Below, piece by piece: positions 35,090-46,938 of a stretch of DNA of 64,000 bases. The translations under genes and the position numbers were made by a program. The notes under the pieces were generated by a model, which was not told where the DNA came from, did not search any database, and saw only the letters and a list, made by a program, of their open reading frames with translations. Each line of letters starts with the position of its first letter. Positions within the stretch are counted from its first letter, which is position 1. The stretch covers positions 111,039 through 175,038 of the forward strand of contig JAWPGT010000048.1 of NCBI GenBank assembly GCA_034638255.1, written 5' to 3'. This stretch comes from Coprinus comatus. Lineage: Eukaryota > Basidiomycota > Agaricomycetes > Agaricales > Agaricaceae.

Positions 35090-38000
35090 ATGGAGTCCAG
35101 TTCGTCGCGAGTATCATCAGAATCCTTCGACTCGTACAACAAACAACTACAGGACATAGCACTCAAAGCCACTCGCAATGCAGCCGTTCTTCCCAGCGAC
35201 ATCAACTTTTACCGTTCAATTGATACAGGACTAGCACAAGACATCGACTCCATCTCATCTCGAGTTCTCAGTCTAACAAACAAACTTCTAGACTTTTCAT
35301 CGTCAACTGAAAAAATCTCTGGAAAAGGGAAAGGAAAGGCGAAGTTGCAGGATGAGGATGATGTAGTCGACAATTTTCATTCGTTGGTGGTAGATGTGAT
35401 GGACCAGTTGTTCGAACGTACTGTAAGTTGCATAGATTGTTATTTGGGTTTTATATTGAGGAGACTTAGGATGCATGTCTGGATCAAGTTCTTGGCCGGA
35501 ACAAAGCCCCTGCAATTGCGATTAATCCACCAATTGCTACTCAACAAAAACGAGTTACGCCATCTCCATTATTTCACCCATATTTAAATACTAACATCTA
35601 TCACAGAAAGTACTTACTCATAAGGGCTATCTAGACCCTGCCATACACCATGCGTCGCAACTGCAAAAACCACAACTGGGCTTCAAACGAAAAGTAGACA
35701 ACAGCGACACCCCTTGGTACCCTACACTCTCCCACAAATATAATGCCAAAGTCCCCCTCGGATATGCTTATACAGATCTAGGCGATGACAATATGGATGG
35801 AGCCTCCACTGTTCTGTACGTCCACCTACTTCTCATCGACTCTATCCTTTCCACTTAACCAGTCACAGAGGCAATAATCCCTACCGCTACGAAATCAAAC
35901 ATCTCATATATCCACCTCACGTCTATCTCCCAACGTCTCCGGAACCTCCAGCACCACTGATCGAAACCCCTTTCACCTGGGTTTCAACCGTACAAGAACT
36001 GCAAACCATGTTGGACAAGCTCCGAGAAGCAACAGAAATCGCTGTGGATCTGGAACATCACAGTTATCGTTCTTATGCAGGTTTCTTGTGTCTAATGCAG
36101 ATTAGTACAAGACACGAGGATTGGGTTGTGGATGTGATTGCTCTCAGAGACGAAATGGAAGTTTTAAATGAAATTTTTACGAATCCTAATATTGTAAAAG
36201 TTTTCCATGGCGCTGAGAGTGATGTTGTATGGTTGCAACAAGATTTCAACTTGTATATTGTCAATCTCTTTGATACATTCCATGCTTCAAAACTACTCGG
36301 TGGGTGACCTTATATGTTGCTTCATAAACCATTCTCATATACATTATCCAGAATTTCCTCGTCATGGTCTTGCAAATTTATTGGAAATGTATTGCGACTA
36401 CATACCCGACAAACGATACCAACTCGCTGACTGGCGTATTCGGTACGAGTTCATCAAACTTGGCATATTTTTGTTCAACATCCTAACCCAACCCTCAGAC
36501 CCCTTCCTGAAGAAATGTTAGAATACGCTCGTTCAGATACACATTTCCTACTCTACATTTACGACAATCTCCGTAACGCTCTTCTCGATCGTGCAACTTC
36601 ACGTTCTCAATCACGTTCTCGTTCCTCATCTCCACTAACACCATTACCTATCCATAATAATCCATCAACCAACCCAGCACATACACTTATAGATCAAGTC
36701 CTCGCACGTTCTGCAGAAACGTCGTTACGTGTTTATACTAAAGACTCTTATGATCATTCAGGTGGTGGATCAACAGGATGGGATACACTTGCTAAAAAAT
36801 GGAATAAAATCATGTTCACTTCATCGGCTCCTTCAATTGGAACTGTTGGTGGTGGTATTCCGGAAATGCAAATAAATATATATAAAGCTATACATTGGTG
36901 GAGAGAAAGAGTATCAAGAGAGGAAGATGAAAGTACAAGATATGTACTTCCTAATCATTTTCTATTTCAAATTGCGGAACAAATGCCTAGTGATTTGGCT
37001 GCTCTTTTGAGAATATTTTCAAGTTCGATGCCACCTGTAGCTAAGAAGAGAGCTAAGGATCTGTTGGAGGCTATTAGAGAGGCTGTTAAGAGTAGTTTGG
37101 AGGAACAGAAGAAGAAGGTTATTGGAATAGAGGAGGTTGAGGTTGAGAAGGTTGAGAGAGTTGATGATGGAAAGAAGGATGCATTGCACACCCCCGAGGT
37201 CTTGGAAGTTACTCAGAATTCGGGTGATAAACTATGGGGTAAGCATGGTTGAAAACTCGCATTCTTTTTTCTCTTTGGCTAACTCGATATCTATGAACAG
37301 GTATGAATACGACTACGACCAATGCAATTGTCAAAACTTCATCTTCACTTTTTGGCAAGTCAAAGGCAAAATCACAAGATCCTACTTCAGAGACACAAAC
37401 ATCTTCATTGACGGTTTATACAGCAGAACGAAGTGCTTTATTCCGGAACCATAAAATCAAGAAGCAATCAGTTTCAAGTTCTTCTTTACCTATAAAACAA
37501 CAACCATCTTCTACGAATTCGCGATTCCAAGAATTAGTTGCGAGAATTAATAGTACACTCATAATTGTTCCGAGTGTACCTAAAGTAAGCGTCTTGTGTT
37601 TTTATTTCGTCTTGGCAACTGAATTTTAGTATAGATTAAAAATGAAACTGCGAACAAAGCAATAGAGGTAGATGAAAGTACTGGAATGCAAATCGAAGTT
37701 CCTTTCGTACCAGCTTCGCAACGACAAACAACATCGTTATCATCATCGTCATTGAAAATCGAAGAAAAAGAAAAAGATACGATTATTGTGGTTGGACAAG
37801 CCAGGCAAAAGAGGAAAAGAAAAGAAAAGAGTGGTATTGTTCGTGAACCTCAAGAAACCAAAACCAATTCAACTTCAGCTTCAAATGGTGGTAGTGGCAG
37901 TGAGGAAAAAGGCGAGGATGAAGATGAAGGCAAAGCCTTTGATTTCAATAGCGTACCGAACATTTTGGATGATAATCCAGATACGGAACATAAGAAACCT

Positions 38001-38175
38001 ATGAGGAAAAGGCAGAAGAAAACTAAAAGTGGTATGTGCTTCGAATTTTATAAAATTTTATAAAGTTCCGTTTACTGAGTATTTTATAGCTGGTCCATTC
38101 TATGGCGATTTCCCTGCTCCACCAAGAGCGCATAGCGAGTACAAGGGGGGTAATCAGTCGTATACATTTAAATAG
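35090..38175 (+). CDS. rrp6: Nuclear exosome 3'-5' exonuclease Rrp6/EXOSC10 (886 aa)
   Basis: Nine exons (35090-35422, 35470-35553, 35607-35815, 35863-36299, 36352-36442, 36499-37238, 37301-37584, 37635-38031, 38090-38175) total 2661 nt in frame. The N-terminal PMC2NT-like region leads to the DEDDy exonuclease: [12 protein letters not shown] (D, E), [12 protein letters not shown] (D) and [16 protein letters not shown] (Y and last D). An HRDC domain follows ([20 protein letters not shown]). A long basic/acidic tail with KRKRKEK signals precedes the conserved end [12 protein letters not shown]. It trims and degrades rRNA, snoRNA and cryptic transcripts in the nucleus with the exosome core. The third exon uses an unusual GTTACG donor with a perfect TACTAAC branch site. 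Confidence 0.93.
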
Positions 38176-38360
38176 ATAAATATTCGGGATTCTCTCGTTT
38201 TATTTAACATATTGGTTAAACGAAACTGGGTGCATAATAGGATATATATGTATATGTGTGCAGGTAGATATGGATGTCTGATAATATATGTATCAGCAAT
38301 GCGTACGCACACACGAAGGCAACCCTATTCGTAACATACCTAGGTCTTGAAAGACTCAAA

Positions 38361-38983
38361 CTACCTCCGTTTTCCCTTCCCTCCTCTTTTCTTCGCATTC
38401 GTGATACTCTCCGGCAACCATTCATTCACAGGTTCATCCTCCTTCGTTGTTGTGGTAGTTTCACGAGGACCAAATCCAACTTCAATTATATCTCGAATAG
38501 GTGGTCGTTTTTTAGCTTCTTCATCAGCTTTTGCAACCGCAGCAGCTATTTCTTCCGGTGAAACATGATCACCTCTTTGTAGACGTGCTGCTATTTCTGG
38601 TGTAACACGTAGTCGTTTGACGTTTGTTTGGAACCCAGGAGCTATATTATAACATAGAGAGAAGAGAGATTAGCATACACTGAGGTGAATATGGATATAG
38701 AAACTAGAACGTACCTCCTTTCCCAATACCATACTTCCTAAGTCTATAACTTTTATAATAATTGTTTGCGAAATAGGCTGATATGAGAAGGACTGAAGGA
38801 ATTCTAGGTAGAATCCAATTCCGATTAGCTTGTATACATTTTGTCAATATTAATGAAAGAAAACGTACGCTACCCAGAGCAATGAAGGGTAGCTCTCCGT
38901 TGCTGTTTGGTATGACGTTGAGGACATGGAAGTTTGTGACCTAAGGGGAATTTATGTGTCGCGTGAGAAATAATGACATCCAT
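38361..38983 (-). CDS. Small predicted membrane protein (about 170 aa)
   Basis: The main exon 38715-38940 is open without an intron and reads FIALGSVRFLSLILTKCI, then NRNWILPRIPSVLLISAY and YYKSYRLRKYGIGKG. It splices (GTACGT..TATAG) to 38361-38641, which carries RVTPEIAARLQRGDHVSPEE and a Lys/Arg-rich end. Two hydrophobic segments are followed by a hydrophilic tail. A 6-nt first exon ATG-GAT at 38978-38983 gives a full frame of 513 nt, but that start is tentative. The gene converges with rrp6, 185 bp apart. Family not recognised; it could be an organelle membrane protein. Confidence 0.55.
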
Positions 38984-39369
38984 CAAATTGAATTCAATTG
39001 CCAGTAGGGTTCATCACGGGTTCGGGTTACCCAGCGGGTTTTCGGGTCGGGTTTGCCCCGGGTTCGGGTTCGGGTTCCCATTTTGGGACCCAGGGGTTGT
39101 TGACCCGACAATTTTCGGGTTTTCCCGATATGGAAATATCTTTAATTTATAGTAGATTAGCCTCTGTTTCATACATTGTAGGCTGTTTTGTCAGTGCTTG
39201 ATAATATACCACTTAATATGTGAGATATATAGTTATATTATGTAATCTATAAACACAAAAAAAGAAAAGAAATTAAATGATCATTCCAAGTCTTCCAAAA
39301 GGCCCATATGATGGATACTCCAGGACCCCTCTGTATTCCCAGTGGCCAAAAGCATATAGCTCCACATCA
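38984..39369. other. Intergenic with a GGGTTC-rich stretch
   Basis: 39007-39125 is dense in GGGTTCGGG, GGGTT and CCCGG words on the plus strand and could form G-quadruplexes. The rest is AT-rich and unrecognised. Confidence 0.6.
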
Positions 39370-40610
39370 TGATGATGAGTTTGTTCCACTTACTGGAGAT
39401 ACTGTTAAAAAAAAAACAGAAAAGAAATCAAGACTCAAATAGCAAAGCAAATGACCAGTTACCTTTAACCCAACTAGAATGTAACCTACCCCCTCCTTCT
39501 AATCTTCCTTCACAAAATCCAGCCCCCCCCTCCTTCTCAACCAACACCACTCCAATTCCAACCACCTATCACAGTTAATTCTAGTACAACTACCCAATCC
39601 CTCAGAAATGAACCTGAAAACAAAAACACTGCACCAATTAGTGATGGTGATACAGACTGTGATGACAATCCAAGTCCTAAGACTCTTGAATCCTCAAAGT
39701 CTGTTCAATTAAAAAACAAAAGTAAGTATCTGTCTACTAAATTAAAAGTAAAGTGAATAAAATAACTTACATGAGATATATAGTGATGAGAAAAGAGAAC
39801 TCAGTCAAGGAAGGAATGAGTTATGTGTATGGGTTCTTCTACCCTAAACCCATTGTCTCCTTTGATGATAATGGTTGGCCATTCCAAACATTTCAATATC
39901 TTGCAAATCCCTGTAGAGTTGGAAGTAGCCTTAGGAGATATATTGATAAGGGAGATAAGGGTTTGACTAGGAATTTGTGTTGTCACACTATACACTGTTG
40001 GGGGGAACAGAACATTGATTTAGCACAGGAAGAAGATATGAGTGCTGAGGTAGTCAGAAACCTTACACCTGAGTTACAGATGAAGAATGGAAGCATCTTG
40101 GATACCTTTCAATGTATGGTAAATGCAAATGCAATTGATGCAAAACCACAAAAAACATGGTCCCAGCAACAGCATACAATATATGAGCTTTGGTAAGTAT
40201 CAATTTCATATCAATATAAGAGTCAAAACTTACAAATTTATTAGTGCTGAATGTGTACACTGGGTATGTGTTGATGGGAGGCTATTTTTGATTGTTAAAG
40301 ATACTACATTTGTAAATATGATGATGACTGGGGCAGGTTGAGCAAAATACCCTCTTCCAAGTACATCAATGGTGGAAAGGGATATATAGATAGTATTTGA
40401 AGCTGTCCATGCATGGGTTGGAAAGATGTTACAAGTAAGTAATAACATTTAAAAAGAAGATATAATATTCTCACCTTTAACTGAATAATCTTGGATATCA
40501 GAAGAATCCAGGATGTATAAGTATCACCACAGATAGGTGGACTTCCCCAAATCATCATCCACTAGGAGCAGTAATTGGTGTTATGGTTTCATATTTATCA
40601 TGACTAATCA
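39369..40610 (+). pseudogene. hAT transposase, N-terminal fragment
   Basis: YVYGFFYPKPIVSFDDNG, RRYIDKGDKGLTRNL and CWGEQNID form a BED-type zinc-finger region. WVCVDGRLFLIVKDTTF follows, then ISITTDRWTSPNHHPLGAV in a further exon at about 40515-40590. These match the N-terminal third of agaricomycete hAT transposases; the catalytic and dimerisation parts are missing. Exons are separated by GTAAGT introns (39720, 40191, 40434). The fragment stops at about 40600, before the gypsy LTR at 40746. No terminal repeats were found. Confidence 0.65.
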
Positions 40611-40745
40611 TTAGAACTAATGATGGACAATAGTGTACTTTCTCTTACTTGTTTCACATAGCCTTGGACTAGTGTTTCATATAGCCTTGGACTAGTAGTT
40701 TCTACATGCTTCCACTTGTTGTTTCACCTATTGTTTCAGCAGTAG
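40611..40745. repeat. Short tandem repeat before the gypsy LTR
   Basis: CATAGCCTTGGACTAGT occurs twice between 40669 and 40699, followed by GTTTCA-rich sequence up to the LTR edge. Not recognised as part of a known element. Confidence 0.5.
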
Positions 40746-41110
40746 TGTAAGGGTGACTCATGTTGGTAACAAGTGGCCCAACAACTAGCAAGGAATCCAA
40801 AGTTATATTTGATTGGAAACATATTACAAAGCAGATACAACATACCTAGCAAGGAATCCAAAGAGAAAGAGTTGGGGATTCACTTGCACAGGCTACACAC
40901 AATATATACTACTATACAAACAGAGATGCCAGCTATTGTCCCGAGGGATGTCGTAACATGGACAATGGGAACAATGGGGGATGAGTCACATGAGGGGGCA
41001 AGTCATGAAAGCGTGAAGTCAGGAGGTGTTCCAATGGAAGTCAGAATATTGGAGGATCAGTTGGTAGTTGGTGTGTCAGTGTAAGGGTCGGTGAGGAAGG
41101 TCCCCTTACA
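40746..41110 (-). repeat. 3' LTR of gypsy element 1 (365 bp)
   Basis: TG..CA ends with inverted TGTAAGGG/CCCTTACA tips. Nearly the same as 48209-48573, with a few dozen or fewer substitutions, mainly transitions. Confidence 0.93.
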
Positions 41111-41166
41111 TCTACCCCCCCTTCTAGGGTGCAGCATCCCAATGTACCTGTGAACTGAGTGCAAGG

Positions 41167-42086
41167 TCAGAAAGGAATGGAGTCAAAGGCTGTGGAACAG
41201 ATAAGTTGAGGTGTAGTAGGGTTCTTGCGATAGAACTCAGCAATTTTTTTGGGGGTGTGGATGTCGGCTGCAAGTTCCCAAGAGTTCTCTTCCATGCTGA
41301 AGTCTTGCCACTTGATCAGAAATCTGAGTTTACCTCGTTGCACTTTACTGTCTAATATTTCTTCTACTTCCCATTCCTCTTCATTGTCCACCAGTATTGG
41401 CATCAGTATTTTTGTCAGCTTCCGACCAGGGATTGGGTCTTCAGGAGCTGGAGTGAGTTTAACCACATTGAACACCAGGTGTAGGTGAGACAACCTTTGG
41501 GGAAGCTTGAGCCAATATGCCCCAGGCCCAACCTTGCGGTTGATGGCAAAAGAACCTAACCATGTGTGCTCAAACTTCTTTGAGGGCCGACTTGTTGCAA
41601 TGTCTGATGCATCAAGGTAAACCATGTCACCTGTCTTGAGCTCAGGGGCAGGGGTCTGACGTTGATTGTAGTACTTCGCCATATCATCCTTTGCCTTCAC
41701 CAGTGCCGATTTTGCTTCTTCTAGTGCCGACTCCATCCGGGTTTTGAACTCATTGACCGTTTCGAGTCGGGAGGGGTGTTGTCGGGGTTCGAAGCCCATG
41801 CAAGGGTTGCGGCCGGTGTCTAACACAAAGGGTGATTGGTGGGTCGCAGCATGAACGTGATTGTTGTGTTAGAACTCGGCAAGTGGGAGAAGGTCATACC
41901 AATCATTCTGTCGCTGGTTAACAAAGACTCGGATGTACTGGTTGAGTTCTTGGTTAACTCGTTCAGTTTGACTGTCAGCTTGCGGGTGCCAAGCTGTAGT
42001 CACAGTGACCTTGATGCCTAAGAGTTGGTACAACTTGCAGGTGAATTCCGACACAAACTGTGGGCCTTGGTCGGAGACAACACGTT
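41167..42086 (-). pseudogene. Gypsy element 1 pol, distal part: integrase C-terminus and chromodomain
   Basis: The integrase core resumes with RVVSDQGPQFVSEF (second catalytic Asp) and AWHPQADSQTERVNQELNQY (catalytic Glu). A linker region follows, then the chromodomain LRFLIKWQDFSMEENSWEL (about residue 150 of the 41167-41826 ORF). The chromodomain is thought to target insertion to heterochromatin. A stop near 41830 separates the two parts. The upstream half is at 44000-46938. Confidence 0.85.
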
Positions 42087-42207
42087 TGTTGGAATATGAC
42101 AAAGACGTAAAGTACTGAGGTGAACACCTTAGCTGAGTGTAGGATGCCACAAGCGTTGTATTCGGGTGTAAGCGGACAAGGACTACAGGACTTGTACGCG
42201 ACATATA

Positions 42208-43802
42208 CAGTAAGGGACAAAACCGTTCCAATGTTTTGAAGTACTGCCAAGATTGCTTTATATCTCAGGAACTACATAGTCTACTCACTTGTAAATTTAA
42301 TTGTAGATAGCCTAATCCATTGCCTATTGGTTTCCAAAGTCCCATTATGTAAGCTAAAAATGCGTGGGAGATATGAATTAATTATTATTTTATACTCATT
42401 GGAACAGTTTTGTCCCTCTCAAAAATTATATACAAAATGGATATTCTAATACTTGGTATAGGCTCCCTTAGCCTGTAAAACTGCCTGAACCCTTCTAGGC
42501 ATACTCTCTATCAAATTCTGACATACTTCTGGCTTTATGTCATTCCATTCTTTTTGTACTCTTTCCTATAGAGTATGCATACTATTAGGAGAAGAATCAT
42601 ACTCTCCTAGCTTTATTTTGAGATGATTCCAAAGATGTTCTATGGGATTAAGATCTGGTGATTGTGGGGGTCATACCATGATCTCTAATCCAGACTCTTC
42701 AAGCCATTTTGTTGCCTTTTTGCTCTTGTGTTTCAGGTCATTGTCTTGTTGAAATACCATATCCTCCACATTCTTGCTATAATACTCAATGCTTTGCTGC
42801 AGTTCATCCTCTAAAATTTGAACATATAGGTCAGCATCCATCTTGCCTTCAATTCTAGTAGCATATCCAACCCCTTCCCACAACATACAACCCCAGATCA
42901 TAAGATTTCCTCCACCAAATTTTACTGTTTCTTCTACCAGCCTATTATTCAACTTCTCTCCTGCCTTTTTCCATACCCAAACTCTTCCATCTGACCCAAA
43001 CCGATTGATTTTAGACTCATCTGTCCAAATTACCCTTTTCCAATGTCCAATCAGCATGCCTCTCTGCCCATTCCAACCTTTTCCTCCTATGAATTGCATT
43101 GAGTTTAGGTCTTTTCTGCTTCACTACAGCCTTCATTCCAACACTTTTGAGTCCCCTTCGAACTGTTTTGGTTGATATAGGTTGGGCAACAACATTTTGG
43201 AGTGATTTGATAACTTGAGATGCATTATCAGCTTTGCAAGATGTAATAAGGCGGACAGAATAATGGATATCAGAGGAAGAAAGCTTAGATGGATGACCAC
43301 CAACAGATTTAGAAAGGGTAGATCTGTGTTTGGAACGAAGTCTAGAGATAGTACTAAGTCCCAAACCAGTCATAGAAGCAATTTGATGAGCAGAGTTGCC
43401 TTTATCCAGGTAAGAAAGAACTTGGTTGATTTGGGTAGAAGAAAGAGCACACATAATAATAGAAGTGTAGTTGGGGGTTTATTGTATACCAGGGAATCAG
43501 TACACCTACTTATACATTATGTGGAATGGTCATGTGATTTTATTTGGATTTATTTGGATGTAATAAACGAAGTCATGTGTTCTAGAACTAAGAGGGACAA
43601 AACCGTTCCAATGAGTATAAAATAATAATTAATTAATATCTCCCACGCATTTTTAGCTTACATAATGGGACTTTGGAAACCAATAGGCAATGGATTAGGC
43701 TATCTACAATTAAATTTACAAGTGAATAGACTATGTAGTTCCTGAGATATAAAGCAATCTTGGCAGTACTTCAAAACATTGGAACAGTTTTGTCCCTTAC
43801 TG
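42208..43802 (-). mobile_element. Tc1/mariner element with ~210-bp terminal inverted repeats
   Basis: Ends read CAGTAAGGGACAAAAC..GTTTTGTCCCTTACTG, flanked by TA on both sides (42206-42207 and 43803-43804). TIRs are roughly 42208-42420 and 43590-43802 and are nearly identical. Each TIR also carries an inverted copy of its own tip at its inner end (CATTGGAACAGTTTTGTCCC). The transposase lies between them on the minus strand. Confidence 0.93.
42450..43454 (-). pseudogene. Tc1-type DDE transposase, inactive
   Basis: The first ORF (43017-43454) carries paired helix-turn-helix motifs (LSYLDKGNSAHQIASMTGLG). A one-base shift at about 43040 separates it from the second ORF, which begins the catalytic domain: WTDESKIN (first D), FQQDNDLKHKS (second D) and SPDLNPIEHLW (E). 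The spacing between the last two is 34 residues, the Tc1 DD34E pattern. A TGA replaces a Trp codon just before PPQSPDLNP (about 42669), and a TAG follows at about 42570. Confidence 0.9.
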
Positions 43803-43995
43803 TATATACAACAAGTAATTCACATGTGATAACAGAAATAGACGACATGAGAAATAGAACACATGTGATAATAAAAGATTGACAGATGGGAACAACATGA
43901 GGAGGGCAGGTGACAAACAGTAGCACATGGATATCATAGAGAAGTGATAACGGGAATCAGATCTGCGAGTTTACCCCAATAATAATTTGCTGACA

Positions 43996-46938
43996 ACGTT
44001 GAGGTAGGCCATGGAGCTTCCAGATGTTGTGGAGGAAGAGTCGGGCAACACCTTTGGCAGTGCAAGTCGTGTGGGTTGGCAGGAAATGAACTCGTTTCGA
44101 TACTGAATCAACGACTGTGAACACCGCGTCATAACTGTTGGACTCTGGGAGTTCAACGACGAAGTCAATGCTGATAGTGTCCTAGCAGGCATCGGAGATG
44201 GGAAGTGGGTGAAGTTCGCCGATTGGTCGGTGTCGGTGGGGCTTTGTCCATAAGCACAAGTCACAAGTAGAGGCATACTGACCGATGTAACGAGACATAG
44301 AAGGCCACCAGTAGTTCCGACCCACGAGTTCGAGGGTCTTCCAGCATCCTGCATGTCCGCCAACTTTGGAATCATGGTGTTGGGCCACAATGCGACGTCT
44401 AAGGTCGGGGATGTTAGGGACATAGATTTTACCTCGATGAAGTAGCAACCCATTATCCTCCGACCATTCGGAACTCTTAACTGATTTTGACTTTGACAAC
44501 TTCAACTCCCGCACTGCCTTCGCCACTGCCTCCTCTTGTTCACCATCCCAATTACCACGTCTGATCTCTTGCAACACATCCTGCTCTTCTCCAACCAAAA
44601 CAACACCTTCAAGGGCTCAAACAGTGAATAGCAATGGAGGGAGGAGGGTGAGGTTGTCATTATCGTCCTTGCCAGTTCCGTGGTCAGCCCGTCGGGAGAG
44701 TGCGTCGGGTTTGCCCATGGATCGGCCTGGTCGGTGATGAAGTGAGAAGTTGAACCGGGAGAGGTAGAGGGACCAGCGGGCTTGTCGGCGGTTGAGTTTC
44801 TTCGCAGTCATGAAGTACTCGAGGTTCTTGTGGTCTGTCCAGATTTCTACCTTGTGTTCACTGCCCTCCAGGAAGTGCCTCCACTCTTTGAGTGATTGGA
44901 TGATAGCCAACATCTCTTTGTCATGGATCTCATAATTGCATTCGACTGGTGACAGCAATTTTGAGTAGAATGCAATGGGGTGCCACTTGTTGTCTTCTGA
45001 TGCAAGCTGCGACAAGACAGCTCCAGTTGCAAAGTCGGAGCTGTCGGCCTCTACTCGGTAAGGTGCGGTGTCGTCGGGAGAAGACAAGATTGGTGCCGAT
45101 GTAATGGCTGTCTTCAGAGCATCGAAGGCTTCCTGCTGTTCAGTACCCCAGTTCCAAGGTGTACTGGACTTGGTCAGATCAAAGAGCAGCCGACCGATGT
45201 GTGAAAAATCCCAAATAAAACGTCGGTAGAAATTGGCAAACCCAAGGAAAGACTGAACTTCTGTCTTGTTTTTCAGAATTGGCCAGTCACAAACTCCTGC
45301 AACCTTCACTGGATCCATCTCTACACAGTTCTCTGAAATGATCAGCCCCAAGTATTCTATCTTCTGCTTCTCGAACTCGCATTTTTCAGGTCGGAGGTAC
45401 AGCTTGTGTTCCTTGAGTACCTCCATCATACGTCGGATCGCCTTCCGATGTTCCTCCAGGGTTTTTGAAAAGATCAGGATGTCGTCGAGGTAGACGATAA
45501 CAATTCCTTCCATGATAAGGTCATGGAAGATGTTGTTCATCACTGTCTGGAAGGTCGCTGGGCTGTTAGTCATGCCGAAAAACATCACCAGAGGTTCAAA
45601 GAGCCCCTGATTTGTTCAGAAAGTGGCCTTCCACTCATCACCAGGTTTGATACGGATGTTGTTGAAACCCCATCGGATGTCAAGTTTGGTGAAGTATTTT
45701 GCACCCTGCAGTTTCGAAACGATTTCAGAGATGAGTGGGATGGGGTACTTGTTTTTCACTGTGATGGCATTGAGGTTCTGATAGTCTTGTACCAACTGAA
45801 GCGAACCATCCTTCTTTTTAATGAAAAAAATGGGGGCTGCCATCAGCAACTTTGAGGGGTAAATCCTTCCCACAGCAAGGTTCTCTTGGAGGAACTCATC
45901 AAGTGCGGCTTGTTCTTTTGGCAAAATTGGGTAGACCTTGGTGGTTTTGGCAGTTTCACCAGGGACGAGTTCAATGGCATAATCCCAAGGCCAATTTTCA
46001 GGGAGCTCTTGGAAGGCAGCCTCGGAGAAAACAGTTTCGAAGTTGTATAGGTAGTCGGGAATATGAGCCTTGAAACCAAGGTTGGCAGTTGCGGTATTCT
46101 TCCAATGTGCTTCGGCAAGTTGTTGCGATAGAGTACCAGTAGCTGAAATCTGTTCTGAAACTGAGAGAACCAATGAGCAAGGGATGGCAGTGAAAATCTG
46201 ATCTCCTTCCTCCAATTCTGACCAACTAACTCCTTCTTCTGACTCCTCATCCTCTTCTTCATTCACTTCTTCCACAAGCACTGGAAAAGGCCCTGAAGTG
46301 CAGACCCTTAGCACCTTCTCCTGGAACTTCTTCTCCTCCTTGTATTCCTGTCGGCAACCTTCACAAGTCCTCAGACACCTCGACATTTTGACTTCCTTTA
46401 TTACCCAATTGACTTCGGGGTTGTGTGCACAAAGCCAAGTATAGCCAAGTATAATGGACTCCTTTCCGAGGCCGGTGACAGTGAAGACTGTGCATTCGGA
46501 ATGATTCTTGTATCGGAGGACCATATTGACAACTTCAGCGATTTCTCCAGCTTCATTTGGGGTGCCGTCAACATTGAAGACAGGGATTGGGTGTGATAGG
46601 TGGCAGGTGGTGAGCTTATGTTGACAAGCGAAGTCCCAATCAATGAAGATACCAGTGGCACCAGAGTCCACGAGTGCTTCTGATGAAAATCGGACTCTGG
46701 TGTCAGTGGTTTCAAGGTTGATCAGTAGTTTCAGGGTGTTGGTGGGGGTAGTGGATGAAATGACATACTGGGTTGGGAGGTAACAATGTTCCCAGTGAGG
46801 TCGGCAGGGTTTGGACATGGCTATAGGTTTGGGTGTAGGTGGGGAAATAGTAGTTTTGTTTATTTCTTCTATAGGTAGTACAGCAAACCTATTAACACTA
46901 GACAATCGGGGCGTGGCCTCCACCGATTGAGTTACCAA
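43996..46938 (-). pseudogene. Gypsy element 1 pol, proximal part: protease, RT, RNase H, integrase N-terminus
   Basis: Protease EALVDSGATGIFID. RT with VQDYQNLNAITVKNKYPIPL and the YLDD box in VIVYLDDILIFSKT. RNase H from VEADSSDFATGAVLSQ. Integrase zinc finger HHDSKVGGHAGCW..CDLC, then catalytic ISIDFVVELPE. In-frame stops: TGA for Trp at about 45619 (KATF*TNQG), TGA at about 44614 (FTV*ALEG) and TAG for Trp at about 44182 (DAC*DTIS). All are TGG-to-TGA/TAG or CGA-to-TGA type. Confidence 0.9.

Larger units (their letters stand above)
42087..43995 (-). mobile_element. Solo LTR (about 312 bp) inside gypsy element 1, itself interrupted
   Basis: On the plus strand it begins TGTTGGAATATG at 42087 and ends TTTGCTGACA at 43995. 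It is flanked by the same 5-bp target-site duplication ACGTT (42082-42086 and 43996-44000). TG..CA ends and an LTR-sized length without the Tc1 insert make it a solo LTR. Removing it with one ACGTT copy rejoins the integrase frame between GLPQ and KRVVSD. Confidence 0.88.
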
